Positions 23,090-32,241 of a stretch of DNA of 45,826 nt are shown piece after piece; position 1 is the stretch's first letter; every line of letters starts with the position of its first letter. The notes under the pieces were generated by a model that did not search any database, was not told where the DNA came from, and worked only from the letters and a program-made list of their open reading frames with translations. Both the position numbers and the translations under genes were made by a program. The stretch lies in NCBI GenBank assembly GCA_024244665.1, contig JAAEOI010000153.1:1-45826 (forward strand). The letters run 5' to 3'. This stretch comes from Bacteroidota bacterium. GTDB taxonomy: Bacteria; Bacteroidota; Bacteroidia; Bacteroidales; GCA-2748055.

Positions 23090-24130
23090 ATGAGAAAGAC
23101 AATCATATATATATTCCTGGCCACCCTTATTCTGGGTGCCTGCGAAAAGTCAGAATATCAATCAAAAGGTGACTTTTTTCACCTCTCCCATAAGGGGGCG
23201 AAGATGCCCGTCTGGGTGAAGGGAAATTTCGATTCTGAAGTAATGATCATAACGGTTCACGGAGGCCCGGGTGATTCGGGGATGGAGCAGCATATTGCTA
23301 CAGGATTTAAATACCTGGAAGATGATTACCTGATGGTTTACTGGGATCAAAGATACTCTGGCATGACCCAGGGGCATTATAACAAAAAGACCCAAACTCC
23401 TGATCAGTTCATTGAGGATACGGAAAAAGTGGTACAACTGATTCAGAGTAAATATCCAGGCAAGAAGCTATACATGCTAGGTCACAGCTGGGGCGGACAA
23501 CTGGCTGCCGGCTACCTGGGCAGGGACAACCATGCTGACGATTTTCAGGGTTGGATTGACCTTGATGGTTCAATATACGGTGAACTGGAATCACAACTGA
23601 TGAAGAATTGGATCCTGGAACGGGTACCGGCTAAACTGGCTGAACCTGATGCCGATGTGGAATACTGGCAATACATTATCGATTTCTATGAAGAGAATCC
23701 GGAACCAGGTAACTACTCAGCTCCGGAACCTTACTTGTACGTTTCAGCACTGAAAGGCGATGCCTATAATTGGGATCAGGTGCAGGAAGAAAATCCAACA
23801 CCCTATGTTGAGCTAATCTTTAAATCCATGTTCTCAATGGGATTTTACGCAGATGCATTTTTTAGCTATGAGACCATGAAGTTGTGGGATGATCTGAATT
23901 ATACCCCAGAGCTGAATAACATTACCATCCCATCCCTGATGCTCTGGGGAGCGAATGATGGTATTGTTCCTGTTGAGGTTGCTGACTATGTATATGAGCA
24001 ACTGGGAACCGAAGCATCCCAAAAGGAGGTGGTAAGGATCCCGGAGTGTGCACACGGACCCCAACACGAGCAACCTGAGATTTTCCACCAGGAGATAAGT
24101 CAATTCATTGAAACCTACAAAAACCAGTAA
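23090..24130 (+). CDS. Lipoprotein alpha/beta hydrolase, S33 (proline iminopeptidase-like)
   Basis: A 346-residue alpha/beta hydrolase with a lipoprotein signal (LILGAC, lipid-modified Cys18). Family features are the oxyanion motif VHGGPGDSG, YWDQRYSGMTQG, the nucleophile elbow GHSWGGQ, an acid in WGANDGIVP and the catalytic His in CAHGPQ. These are typical of the S33 proline iminopeptidase family, which also contains esterases, so the substrate is unsure. The lipid anchor places it in the envelope, unlike cytoplasmic family members. It is sandwiched between two related exported-protein genes with 2-base gaps on each side. Confidence 0.85.
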   Translation: MRKTIIYIFLATLILGACEKSEYQSKGDFFHLSHKGAKMPVWVKGNFDSEVMIITVHGGPGDSGMEQHIATGFKYLEDDYLMVYWDQRYSGMTQGHYNKKTQTPDQFIEDTEKVVQLIQSKYPGKKLYMLGHSWGGQLAAGYLGRDNHADDFQGWIDLDGSIYGELESQLMKNWILERVPAKLAEPDADVEYWQYIIDFYEENPEPGNYSAPEPYLYVSALKGDAYNWDQVQEENPTPYVELIFKSMFSMGFYADAFFSYETMKLWDDLNYTPELNNITIPSLMLWGANDGIVPVEVADYVYEQLGTEASQKEVVRIPECAHGPQHEQPEIFHQEISQFIETYKNQ

Positions 24131-24132
24131 TC

Positions 24133-24690
24133 ATGAAAAAGCAATATATACTTGCAATTTTGACCCTTGCATTCTCAACCGGGGCATTTGCACAAACAAA
24201 CTTCAATCTTGGTGGAGGATATTTCGGGCAGACCCTTTCCTATCCGGGCATCGTTCTCGAGGGAGAGATCGAAAAGATATACTCAGAGAAAGCTTCCATT
24301 CCCATTCGCCTGGACCTGGGATTCTTTGTCCAACCACGCAATTCATATGGGCTGTTCCTTGATCTCAATGTCGGATTCCGGCGCTACTTCAAGTCAGGGT
24401 TGTTCCTGGAAGAGTCCATCGGTATTGGAATCTTGCAACCTTTTCTGCACTCCGATGGCGTTTACCAGGTGGATGATTCAGGTAGTATATCTGAATCTTC
24501 GCGGATCAACCCTGTGGATTTTACTCCCTCGTTGACCCTTGGAATCGGGTATAACCTGACCCAAAACAAAGAGAAACAGAATTTAATCTGGTTACGCCCC
24601 AAGATCTACTGGCAGTTGCCATACAAAACTACATCCACCTACAATTTTGCCTTACAGCTAGGATTTACACATACCATAAAAACAAAATAA
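24133..24690 (+). CDS. Exported protein of unknown function (paralogue of 22536 gene)
   Basis: A 185-residue protein with a signal peptide ending at AFAQ (about residue 21). It aligns along most of its length with the protein from 22536: for example FRRYFKSGLFLEESIGIGI, TLGIGYNLTQNKE, IWLRPKIYWQL and LQLGFTHTIKTK. It is probably a small outer-membrane barrel. It starts 2 bases after the lipoprotein hydrolase. No function can be assigned. Confidence 0.75.
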   Translation: MKKQYILAILTLAFSTGAFAQTNFNLGGGYFGQTLSYPGIVLEGEIEKIYSEKASIPIRLDLGFFVQPRNSYGLFLDLNVGFRRYFKSGLFLEESIGIGILQPFLHSDGVYQVDDSGSISESSRINPVDFTPSLTLGIGYNLTQNKEKQNLIWLRPKIYWQLPYKTTSTYNFALQLGFTHTIKTK

Positions 24691-24724
24691 AGTTGATTCA
24701 TTAATAATACTAAAACACGAAATC

Positions 24725-25333
24725 ATGAAAAACATTAAAATAATTACCGCAGCGATCATGATCGCAACTCTGACCACCATCAGTTGTACCAAAGAAAATG
24801 TCCTGATTGAAGGAACAGGTTCAATCCTTACTGAAACACTTCATATTGCTGATTTTTCAAGAATTAATATGGAAGGCATTGATGATGTGAACATCTCCTA
24901 CGGACCGGTGCAGGAGGTGACTGTAACAGGTCATGCAAACATTATTAGCAGAATCCGGACCGAGGTTTCAAACGATACCTGGTACATTGAGCTTGAAAAT
25001 GGCAATTACGGAGATTACGAGTTGACCTACTACCTCACCCTTTCAACTCTGGAGCAGGTGACCACCAGCGGCACCGGCAACGTGGTCGTACGGGATTCAA
25101 TCAGGCAGGATGACCTGGCGGTTACTTTATTCGGAACCGGAAGTTTCCTGGGATTCCCGCTGACCAGTCAAAACTGCAGCATAGTTATTTCAGGAACGGG
25201 TAAGTGTGAAGTTTCAGTGGAAAACAGCCTGGACGTAAGCATTGATGGAACAGGCATTGTCTATTATAAGGGTAATCCATCTGTTCATTCAGACATTTCA
25301 GGAACAGGATCGGCCAATCAGGTAGAAAATTAG
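24725..25333 (+). CDS. Lipoprotein with DUF2807-like (GIN) beta-helical domain
   Basis: A 202-residue predicted lipoprotein (Cys21 in TISC). It has the repeated pattern of the DUF2807 family: DFSRINMEGIDDVNISYG, then VTVTGHANIISRI, and repeats of (S)GTG (TTSGTGNVVV, VISGTGKCEV, SIDGTGIVYY, DISGTGSANQ), as expected for a short beta-helix. The family is common in Bacteroidota envelopes and its role is unknown. It follows the paralogue at 24133 by 34 bases and may belong to the same transcript. Confidence 0.85.
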   Translation: MKNIKIITAAIMIATLTTISCTKENVLIEGTGSILTETLHIADFSRINMEGIDDVNISYGPVQEVTVTGHANIISRIRTEVSNDTWYIELENGNYGDYELTYYLTLSTLEQVTTSGTGNVVVRDSIRQDDLAVTLFGTGSFLGFPLTSQNCSIVISGTGKCEVSVENSLDVSIDGTGIVYYKGNPSVHSDISGTGSANQVEN

Positions 25334-25467
25334 CCAGGAAATTATTTTTAGTAAAAGCGGATACGGGGGATACAACCAATGGAGCTTTTGCGACAAAGAT
25401 TGGAAAAGAAGATGACTTCCATTCCTAACACCCGGGGTGACTACCAGATTCAGGCTAATGAGGCTGT

Positions 25468-28125
25468 CTAAAACTCAACTCTGTAATTGAATATGGGAAT
25501 GAATCCTGTCATTGTATAGTCCACTAAACTCTGGGTTTCCGGATTGTACACTTCTGTCCAGACATTCTTTCTGTTTGTCAGGTTTTGAATGTCCAGGGAG
25601 ATGACATGCGTTGATTTTTTTTTAAAGAAATGAAGCTTTAAACCCACGTCGAATCTGAAATAGTCTTTTGTCTTTATCGTGTACAATTCATCTGTTTTAT
25701 AAACCCCTTCCCCTTCTTCGATGGAGGCTGGCAGATCAATGGGGATCATTCTCTTGCCTCCCGACCAGATAATTTTTCCATTGATCCCAAACAGCCTGCT
25801 TTCTCCCCATTTGAATTCCTTTCCCCCCACGAAATTATTGATATAGTTGCTGCTGAACCGGGTATTAAACCATTCGTCAAAAGCTGTTTTAAATTTTGAA
25901 TCATAGATGGAACTAGTGACCAGGAAGTAGTAAGAGTTTGTAAAGAATTTCTGAAAGGTGAATTCCAGACCGTAATTTCTTCCTACACCCAGGTTTGTTA
26001 GCGTATCGTTCGGAAAAAGGCCGCCAAAAGCAGGGGACCAGTATTTTTCAGGATTATTTGGCACCGGTAAATTGCTGATATGCTGATAATAGGCTTCAAC
26101 CTTCATATTAAGATCGGGGCCCAGCATCCTGTCATATGCGACTATGTAGTGTGTGGACCGGGTCATTTTTAAGGCCAGGTTGGGCATGGAGATCGATCCG
26201 TCTGGCTGTTCAATCTCAACAAAATAAACCGGAAGATTCTCATTCTTGCTATGATGGCTATAGCCAAAACTCAGTTTCTGACTCCCGGGTAATTCCAGCG
26301 TTAGTCCAAGCCTGGGTTCCAATGAGTGGTCATTACTCAATGCAAAATATGCATAATGCAACCCGCCGCTAAAGATCAACTGGTCGGACAGTTTATACTT
26401 GGTTTGCACATAGCCCTGGAATAAATTGGTGTGTCCGTCGCTATTCAGAAATTCCTGCAGGTTTCCTGCTTCATCCCGCTGCTGGGAATAATAGTTATAG
26501 TCCAGCAGATTCACAATAAGGCCTGTTCTCACTGTGAGCCTGCTAGAAATTTTCCTGTTATAGAGGGAGCTAATCCTTAAGGCACTTGTTTGAAGACTAT
26601 CAAAAAGATACATATTCAGTCCACCTCTGCTATCCATCCTTTCCAGGGTTTCAGAGCTGTAACTCATAGAATGAGAGAGGATAGTTTTCAGGTAGGACCT
26701 TTCGTCAGGAAAAATAGTATGGCTGACACCTGTGGCATACATAGCTGTTTTTGTAAAATCCCGGTATCCGCTTTCCAGCCTGGTTTCGGTAGTGGTATCG
26801 GGCAGATATTTTTCATCATCGTGTGAGAATCCCCCAATGCCCCAGAAAGAAAAGGTACCCGCTTTTTTGGTGGGTAGGTTTATTTTAAAGGATAAATCCT
26901 GGTAGACCGGCAACGCATTTTGGGATACCTCGATGTTTAAATTATCTAATATTGAAAAAGTGGAATACCTGTAATTAAATAGATAAGATCCCCCATAACC
27001 CTTTTTGAAAGGTCCTTCGGCAGATAAATCGATCCCCAGCAGGCCTGCCTGGACGGTGAATTCATTTTTGTGACTGTTCCCGTTTCTGAATTTTATATCA
27101 AACACGCCCGAAAGTGCATTCCCATATTCGGCCGGGAATGCGCCTGTGTAGAAATCAGATACCCCGATCATGTTGGTACTCAATATGCTCACTGCTCCTG
27201 AAGTGTAGCCCTCTTCAGCAAAATGGTTGGGACTCGGAATTTCAATACCCTCCAACCTCCATAGCATCCAGTTGGGAGAATTGCCCCTGATCACAATCTC
27301 GTTTTTTGCGTCATCGGTTATTGAAACTCCTGCAAACACCTGGGCCATTCTGGCCGGATCACTGATACTGACAGGGTAGCGCTTGGTCTCCTCAACGCTG
27401 AATGACCTCGAACTAACAGTCGCCATGGAATTCAATGGCTCCCCTTTCTTAAAGGAAACTGACACTTCTCCAATGGATTCGGTACTCTCCGCAATCTCAA
27501 TGGATAATACCTCCTCCTTGGCTGAACCTAAAAGGATTTCAGATAAAACGGCATCCCTATATCCAACATAGGATACCTGTATTGAATGGCGACCTACTGG
27601 TATATTGTCAAGCTGGAAGAGCCCATTATCATCGGTGGTAGTCCCCAGCATAGGATTGGAGTTCAGGAGTACCACACTGGCAAAGGGGAGCGGGCTTCTG
27701 GAATCCCTGTCTGTTACCTGTCCCCTTATGGTCTGGGTGGGAATATCTGAGCTTGCCCTGCCTCTTTTCTCCTTTTTGACCGGGGTAATGATAATGGTGT
27801 TGTTTACCTTTTCATAGCTTAAACCGGAATTCTGAAGGCACTGCCTCAGAACCTCCTCAACAGTTTCGCCAGACACTGAAACACTCACTTTAGGACACTT
27901 TTCCAGTTCCTCGTGGTTATAAATAAAATCCAGATCCGTTTGTGTTCCGATCTCTCTGAGAATGGCTTCCACTGTTGTATCGCGAAAGGAAATGCTCACA
28001 AGAGCGGATTGAGCGCTGATTCGGGATGAGCCAAGCATCATGACACCCACGAGGAGCACAGCATTCAGAAATCTATTAATGCCGAAGGATTTATGGATAT
28101 CGCTATGCTGAAAATCTTTACTCAT
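25468..28125 (-). CDS. TonB-dependent outer-membrane receptor with N-terminal STN signalling domain
   Basis: An 885-residue receptor. In order it has a hydrophobic signal segment, an STN (secretin/TonB short N-terminal) domain (about residues 40-118), a carboxypeptidase-regulatory-like beta-sandwich (about 130-215; GQVTDRDSRSPLPFASV), a plug (about 235-345) and a C-terminal 22-strand-type barrel ending in YRVEF. The STN domain lets such receptors signal to a FecR anti-sigma factor, and fecR and an ECF sigma gene lie directly upstream. No susD follows, which argues against a standard glycan SusC/D pair. A TTG at 28143 would add six residues; ATG 28125 is preferred. The substrate is unknown; iron chelates or small carbohydrates are possible. 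Confidence 0.9.
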   Translation of the reverse strand: MSKDFQHSDIHKSFGINRFLNAVLLVGVMMLGSSRISAQSALVSISFRDTTVEAILREIGTQTDLDFIYNHEELEKCPKVSVSVSGETVEEVLRQCLQNSGLSYEKVNNTIIITPVKKEKRGRASSDIPTQTIRGQVTDRDSRSPLPFASVVLLNSNPMLGTTTDDNGLFQLDNIPVGRHSIQVSYVGYRDAVLSEILLGSAKEEVLSIEIAESTESIGEVSVSFKKGEPLNSMATVSSRSFSVEETKRYPVSISDPARMAQVFAGVSITDDAKNEIVIRGNSPNWMLWRLEGIEIPSPNHFAEEGYTSGAVSILSTNMIGVSDFYTGAFPAEYGNALSGVFDIKFRNGNSHKNEFTVQAGLLGIDLSAEGPFKKGYGGSYLFNYRYSTFSILDNLNIEVSQNALPVYQDLSFKINLPTKKAGTFSFWGIGGFSHDDEKYLPDTTTETRLESGYRDFTKTAMYATGVSHTIFPDERSYLKTILSHSMSYSSETLERMDSRGGLNMYLFDSLQTSALRISSLYNRKISSRLTVRTGLIVNLLDYNYYSQQRDEAGNLQEFLNSDGHTNLFQGYVQTKYKLSDQLIFSGGLHYAYFALSNDHSLEPRLGLTLELPGSQKLSFGYSHHSKNENLPVYFVEIEQPDGSISMPNLALKMTRSTHYIVAYDRMLGPDLNMKVEAYYQHISNLPVPNNPEKYWSPAFGGLFPNDTLTNLGVGRNYGLEFTFQKFFTNSYYFLVTSSIYDSKFKTAFDEWFNTRFSSNYINNFVGGKEFKWGESRLFGINGKIIWSGGKRMIPIDLPASIEEGEGVYKTDELYTIKTKDYFRFDVGLKLHFFKKKSTHVISLDIQNLTNRKNVWTEVYNPETQSLVDYTMTGFIPIFNYRVEF

Positions 28126-28148
28126 AATGGGCCGCCCTGTCAAGGCCT

Positions 28149-29336
28149 TTATAACACCACGATGCTGTTTCCTCTGTAATCGAATTTCACATTTGTGGTC
28201 ATCTCCAGCATTCCCAGTATGGTTGAAATGCTTTCTCCTTTGTCCAGTCTTGCCGTAAAATGGAATTCTTTGGCCTCAACATTTTCAAACTCAAAGTCGA
28301 AGTCATACCACCGGGCCAGCCTTTTCATGACTATGTCCAGTGTCTCGTTGTGAAATTCCAGTTTGCCATTCATCCAGGAGGTATAGCCTGATGTGTTCAC
28401 TTCTGCAACCGAGATCTCTGAGTTGGACCTGTTAAATGTGGCCTGTTCATCGGGAGTCAAAATTGTAATTGCTGACTTCGCTCCCTCATCGGACCTGAAA
28501 TCTACACCTACTTTTCCTTCCACCAGAGTGGTCTTAAATTCAGTATCATCGGAGTAGGCCGATATGTTAAAGGATGTTCCCAATACTCTTGTATTCATAG
28601 CCCCCGAAGTTACAATAAAGGGCTTCCCATCATGGACGACCTCAAAATAGGCCTCCCCCTCAAGAAAGACCTGCCTGGTGTTTTCGTGAAAAGCAACCGG
28701 ATACCTGAGTGAAGACCCTGCATTGAGCCATACTTTCGTTCCATCGGCCAGCTGAAGGTTGTATCCGCCTCCACGGGGTGTCCTCAGCTCATTAAAAGAT
28801 GTTTCTTCAGAGGCGCTTCCCCCTATGTCGGAATAGTAGCTTAAACCCCTTTTCTCGTCTGTTATACTTGCACCGCCATCGTAAAGTGTTGCCACTGACT
28901 CGCCCTGTCCCAGTTCTACCGATCCGCCATCAGAAAGGATCAACACCGCCTTTTGCGAACCGGGTTTGAATACAGTATCGATCTCTGCAAGAGTTTGAGG
29001 GGATGGAGAGGTCAAATACCGATAGGCAAACCCTCCGGCAACCATAAGAGGCAAGAGGATGGCTGCTGCATATAGCAATAATTTCCGGGGAGTGAGTCTG
29101 ACGGTCTTTTTTCCGAACAGCTCATCCTCTAGATTAGTCCATACCTTTTCCTGATTGAAGAGGCGGTAGATTTCCAGCTTGTCCATTTGCTTCTTCGGGT
29201 CTCTTGCCCGATCATAAAGCAACTGATTTCCAGGGTCCTTCGCAATCCAACGCTCCAGTTCCTGTTGCTCTCCAGGACTTATATTTCGCCGGATTTTTTT
29301 AACAATAAGATCCGCTATATAAAATGACTTATCCAT
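28149..29336 (-). CDS. FecR-family anti-sigma factor
   Basis: A 395-residue inner-membrane protein with a cytoplasmic N-terminal sigma-binding region (about 1-85), one transmembrane helix (about 87-110), a periplasmic FecR domain (TPRGGGYNLQLADGTKVWLNAGSSLRYP through GEAYFEVVHDGKPFIV, about 185-240) and a C-terminal DUF4974-type domain (LDIVMKRLARWYDFDFEFEN), the Bacteroidota form. It is placed between the ECF sigma gene and the TonB receptor, 23 bases from the latter's ATG. It probably holds or activates the sigma factor in response to the receptor STN domain. Confidence 0.93.
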   Translation of the reverse strand: MDKSFYIADLIVKKIRRNISPGEQQELERWIAKDPGNQLLYDRARDPKKQMDKLEIYRLFNQEKVWTNLEDELFGKKTVRLTPRKLLLYAAAILLPLMVAGGFAYRYLTSPSPQTLAEIDTVFKPGSQKAVLILSDGGSVELGQGESVATLYDGGASITDEKRGLSYYSDIGGSASEETSFNELRTPRGGGYNLQLADGTKVWLNAGSSLRYPVAFHENTRQVFLEGEAYFEVVHDGKPFIVTSGAMNTRVLGTSFNISAYSDDTEFKTTLVEGKVGVDFRSDEGAKSAITILTPDEQATFNRSNSEISVAEVNTSGYTSWMNGKLEFHNETLDIVMKRLARWYDFDFEFENVEAKEFHFTARLDKGESISTILGMLEMTTNVKFDYRGNSIVVL

Positions 29337-29413
29337 ATATACAATCCTCTCTCAAGAGTAAAACAACAAACTCTGATTTCGGGTGAAACAATTTTTTATC
29401 TTTTTTTCATGCA

Positions 29414-29965
29414 TCATAGCAGGCTCAGCAGGATAGTTTCAAACCTGGGGCCCATCTTATCTTTTAGTTTCGAATAAGCTATTTTCTTTTGTGTTTTTAC
29501 AGTATTGATCGATATATTCAATTCGTCGGCGATCTCATGGTTTTTCAGTCCGTTCAATGCCAACACCATGATTTCACTGGCCGATTCGGGCAGAGCCCTG
29601 ATTTCAGTAAGTAGTTGATTGAAAGTCTCTTCCTCGATCACCTGCCGGCTATGCTGGTGATCCGATTCAAGCTCATATACCAATGCGTCTTCGTGCTTCT
29701 TCAATACCGACTGGTGCTTCAGGTAATTGAGACACTTGTTCCTCACTGAGGTATATAGAAAAGATTTCAGTGCATTCAGGTGATCGAAATCCCGGCGTTT
29801 CTCCCAGAAAGCAATGAATGCTTCCTGAACCATATCCTCAACAGCTGGCTGATCCGGTACATACTTAAATCCAAATGCAGTCAGGGCAGAAAAATAGCTA
29901 TCAAAAATTTCCCTGAAAGCCTTCTTATCCCCTCGCTTAATATGTTTTATAATGTTCTTGTGCAT
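29414..29965 (-). CDS. ECF RNA polymerase sigma factor (FecI-like)
   Basis: A 183-residue sigma-70 family ECF factor. Region 2 is at about residues 20-90 (AVEDMVQEAFIAFWEKR; FLYTSVRNKCLNYLKH) and region 4 at about 120-175 (ALPESASEIMVLALNGLKNHEIADELNISINTVKTQKKIAYSKLK). There is no region 3, as expected for ECF factors. With the adjacent FecR and TonB receptor genes it forms a cell-surface signalling unit. The space to fecR is 77 bases, so a separate promoter for fecR-receptor recognised by this factor is possible. Confidence 0.94.
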   Translation of the reverse strand: MHKNIIKHIKRGDKKAFREIFDSYFSALTAFGFKYVPDQPAVEDMVQEAFIAFWEKRRDFDHLNALKSFLYTSVRNKCLNYLKHQSVLKKHEDALVYELESDHQHSRQVIEEETFNQLLTEIRALPESASEIMVLALNGLKNHEIADELNISINTVKTQKKIAYSKLKDKMGPRFETILLSLL

Positions 29966-30187
29966 GTCTGAGCCACAGAAATACCATTTGGTATATTAAT
30001 GATAACAAAATAAAGCGAAATATTGCTTCATTTTCAGTACCGCCCATGGGAGGAATCTCCAGGGGATCGATGATGCTCAGCTTGATTTCCCCGGCCATTA
30101 TTTTCACCAGGTCATCTTGCAGAAGAGAATCCAGAGATCTCGGGGGCTGCAACAAAAAGTGGTCAGGTGGTCTGTTTTTTCCAATTT

Positions 30188-30304
30188 ATGACCGAAACAG
30201 CAATGGATAAAACGGCCTGTCGCATGGTGCTGCCCGGAATAGAACGAGATAAAGATTTGTTCCCGGAAGAGGACCTCAATTTCCTGAATTACCTACACAA
30301 TTAG
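30188..30304 (+). other. Short frame, possible gene remnant
   Basis: A 38-codon ATG frame whose product ends in LFPEEDLNFLNYLHN. The composition is coding-like (acidic, helix-forming), but there is no recognised family, no clear ribosome binding site and no neighbour in register. It is recorded as a possible remnant rather than a functional gene. Confidence 0.2.
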
Positions 30305-30405
30305 TTGGTGTTTATTAAAATGTCAGGAAATTGAAAGAAATTGTATAATTTTAATAGCTAGTAGATGTGTGAAGTCACCCATGCCGGAACACTAACACTG
30401 GTCTG

Positions 30406-30438
30406 TTTGCAAATTTATCTATTAAACAATTAAACTTG
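30406..30438 (+). promoter_or_regulatory. Candidate promoter of the histidine kinase
   Basis: TTTG (30406-30409) and TAAACTTG (30431-30438; seven of eight to TAnnTTTG) are spaced 21 bases apart, slightly more than the usual Bacteroidota spacing, and about 31 bases upstream of the kinase ATG. Confidence 0.35.
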
Positions 30439-30469
30439 CAATGCATACAGGATAGAGAGAGTCTCAATT

Positions 30470-32134
30470 ATGGCTAACGAAAAACCAAGCTATAAGGCAT
30501 TAGAAAATGAAGTTTCCAGTTTAAAAATGGAAATTTTGAAATTATCTGAAAAATCAGATAAAATCAGCGATGCAAAATATCGCAAAATGATTGGTAGCAT
30601 TGGGGATGTTATTGTTATAATAGACAGTGAAGGCCTCAACAAATATCAAAGTCCCAACATTGAGAAATTTCTTGGATGGAAACCTGAAGAAGTAATTGGG
30701 AAAAGCACTTTTGAAAACGTACATGCCGAAGATTTAGAATTTACACATAAGTTCATTGGAACTCTTATTAGTGAACCTGGTGTTATTAAAACTATTGAAC
30801 TTAGGCACAAATGCAAGGATGGTAGTTTTAGATGGATTGAATTTACAGGTTGTAATCTTTTGCACGACCCGGATATAAATGGACTATTAGGAAATTACCA
30901 TGATATTACTGAACGAAAAAAAACAGAGCAAGCACTAAAAGAAAGCGAGAATCTTTATCAATCACTGTTTACAAACTTAAATAGTCCCTTAAGCATATAC
31001 GAAATTCTTCTTTCTGAAAACGGAGAACCCTACGATTATAGGTTTATTGCAGTAAATTCTACATATGAAAATACAGTAGGCCTCAAAGCTTCTGATTTAA
31101 TAGGTAAAACACTACTTGAAGTATTTCCCGAGACGAAGACATCATGGCTTCAAACAATTAAAAAAGTATGCTTAACAGGTATTTCAACTACTGTGGAAGA
31201 TTACGATGAAGAAGTGGATCTACATGTTGAATTAACCGTCTATATACCGCAAATAGGACAAATGGCATTTATCTGTCCAGACATAACCGTGCGCAAGAAA
31301 ACGGAACTAAAACTAATTGAAAATCAATTTCAGCTAAATAATCGAAATGAAGAACTACTCAGGGCCAAGGAAAAAGCCGAAGAAAGCGATCGCTTAAAAT
31401 CAGTATTCCTGGCAAATATAAGCCACGAAATACGTACGCCCATGAATGCCATCATAGGTTTTTCGGGATGCCTTTCAGATCCCGATATAACAGAGACAAG
31501 AAGACAACGCTTCACGGACATCATTAAAGAGCGTACTTATGATTTATTACGTATTATGGATGATATTCTTGATGTGTCGAAATTAGAAGCTAGTCAAATG
31601 AATATTGTTGAGTTGGAATTTGATTTGTCCGTTTTAATGAACAATTTGTATTTGGAATATATTCAAAAGATAGATAATACCGGATGCAAATCAGCTATTC
31701 AACTGAAGTTATCGCTCGCCAACGAAGTGAAAAATATAAGAATAAAAGCCGACAGCCAACGCATAAAGCAAGTTATTAAGAAATTGCTTGACAATGCATT
31801 TAAGTTTACGCATAAAGGAAGCATTGAATTCGGCTGTAATGTAGGAACAGATTCAACACTGGTTTTCTTTGTGAAGGATACAGGTATTGGCATCCCCAGG
31901 GAGAAACAAAAAATAATATTTGACCCTTTTCGACAAGCCGAAGAGAATTTACTTACCCATTCTTATGGTGGTACAGGCTTAGGGCTATCCATAGTAAAAG
32001 GAATAGTAAACCTGATGAAAGGTAAACTCTGGCTCGAATCAAAAGAAGATGAAGGTACCACATTTCATTTTACAACACCTTTGGTTATATCGGGGATTAA
32101 TGAAGAAAATAGTATTGACCCAACTCCTTTATAG
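30470..32134 (+). CDS. PAS-PAS sensor histidine kinase, cytoplasmic
   Basis: A 554-residue kinase with no membrane helix or signal peptide. A short coiled coil (1-35) leads to PAS 1 (about 37-150, ending in HDITERKKTEQAL), PAS 2 (about 158-278), a second coiled coil (283-305), the dimerisation/phosphoacceptor domain with His319 in ANISHEIRTPMNAIIGFS, and the ATPase domain with N box DNAFKF (441-446), DTGIGIP (470-476) and GGTGLGL (500-506). There is no receiver domain and no intact response regulator gene beside it. The coding sequence is visibly richer in A+T than all neighbours, suggesting separate ancestry. The signal sensed is unknown. Confidence 0.92.
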   Translation: MANEKPSYKALENEVSSLKMEILKLSEKSDKISDAKYRKMIGSIGDVIVIIDSEGLNKYQSPNIEKFLGWKPEEVIGKSTFENVHAEDLEFTHKFIGTLISEPGVIKTIELRHKCKDGSFRWIEFTGCNLLHDPDINGLLGNYHDITERKKTEQALKESENLYQSLFTNLNSPLSIYEILLSENGEPYDYRFIAVNSTYENTVGLKASDLIGKTLLEVFPETKTSWLQTIKKVCLTGISTTVEDYDEEVDLHVELTVYIPQIGQMAFICPDITVRKKTELKLIENQFQLNNRNEELLRAKEKAEESDRLKSVFLANISHEIRTPMNAIIGFSGCLSDPDITETRRQRFTDIIKERTYDLLRIMDDILDVSKLEASQMNIVELEFDLSVLMNNLYLEYIQKIDNTGCKSAIQLKLSLANEVKNIRIKADSQRIKQVIKKLLDNAFKFTHKGSIEFGCNVGTDSTLVFFVKDTGIGIPREKQKIIFDPFRQAEENLLTHSYGGTGLGLSIVKGIVNLMKGKLWLESKEDEGTTFHFTTPLVISGINEENSIDPTPL

Positions 32135-32158
32135 CATCCCTCATGGAAGGGCAAAACA

Positions 32159-32230
32159 ATGCCTATTGTAGAAGATGATGGCATTAAAGGATCTTTTTCT
32201 AATAACGCAATTATTTACTGCTTTATCTGA
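32159..32230 (+). other. Possible truncated response-regulator start
   Basis: A 23-codon frame begins 24 bases after the kinase stop and reads MPIVEDDGIKGSF before ending. The IVEDD stretch matches the first strand and acidic pair of receiver domains, the usual product encoded next to a kinase. The rest does not resemble a receiver, so this may be a decayed fragment or coincidence. Confidence 0.25.
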
Positions 32231-32241
32231 AGCTTAACCTC

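Larger units (their letters stand above)
29966..30469. other. 504-base region with no convincing gene
   Basis: This gap separates the ECF sigma start from the histidine kinase. A minus-strand frame at 29937-30155 reads coding-like for about 40 residues (LQPPRSLDSLLQDDLVKIMAG) but starts without context and continues into the sigma promoter region. A plus-strand frame of 38 codons is at 30188-30304. The stretch around 30160-30185 is rich in GGTCAGGTGGTCTG followed by a T-run. Together these look like decayed gene or mobile-element fragments, but no element ends or target duplications were identified. Confidence 0.4.

Noticed and set aside
25379..25471. 30-codon plus-strand frame between the DUF2807-like gene and the TonB receptor
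   Set aside because: Short, no recognisable family, overlaps the receptor's stop codon; no supporting signal.
29937..30155. 72-residue minus-strand frame upstream of the sigma gene
   Set aside because: Overlaps the sigma start and its last third appears to be non-coding upstream sequence read through; kept only as a possible fragment in the gap entry.
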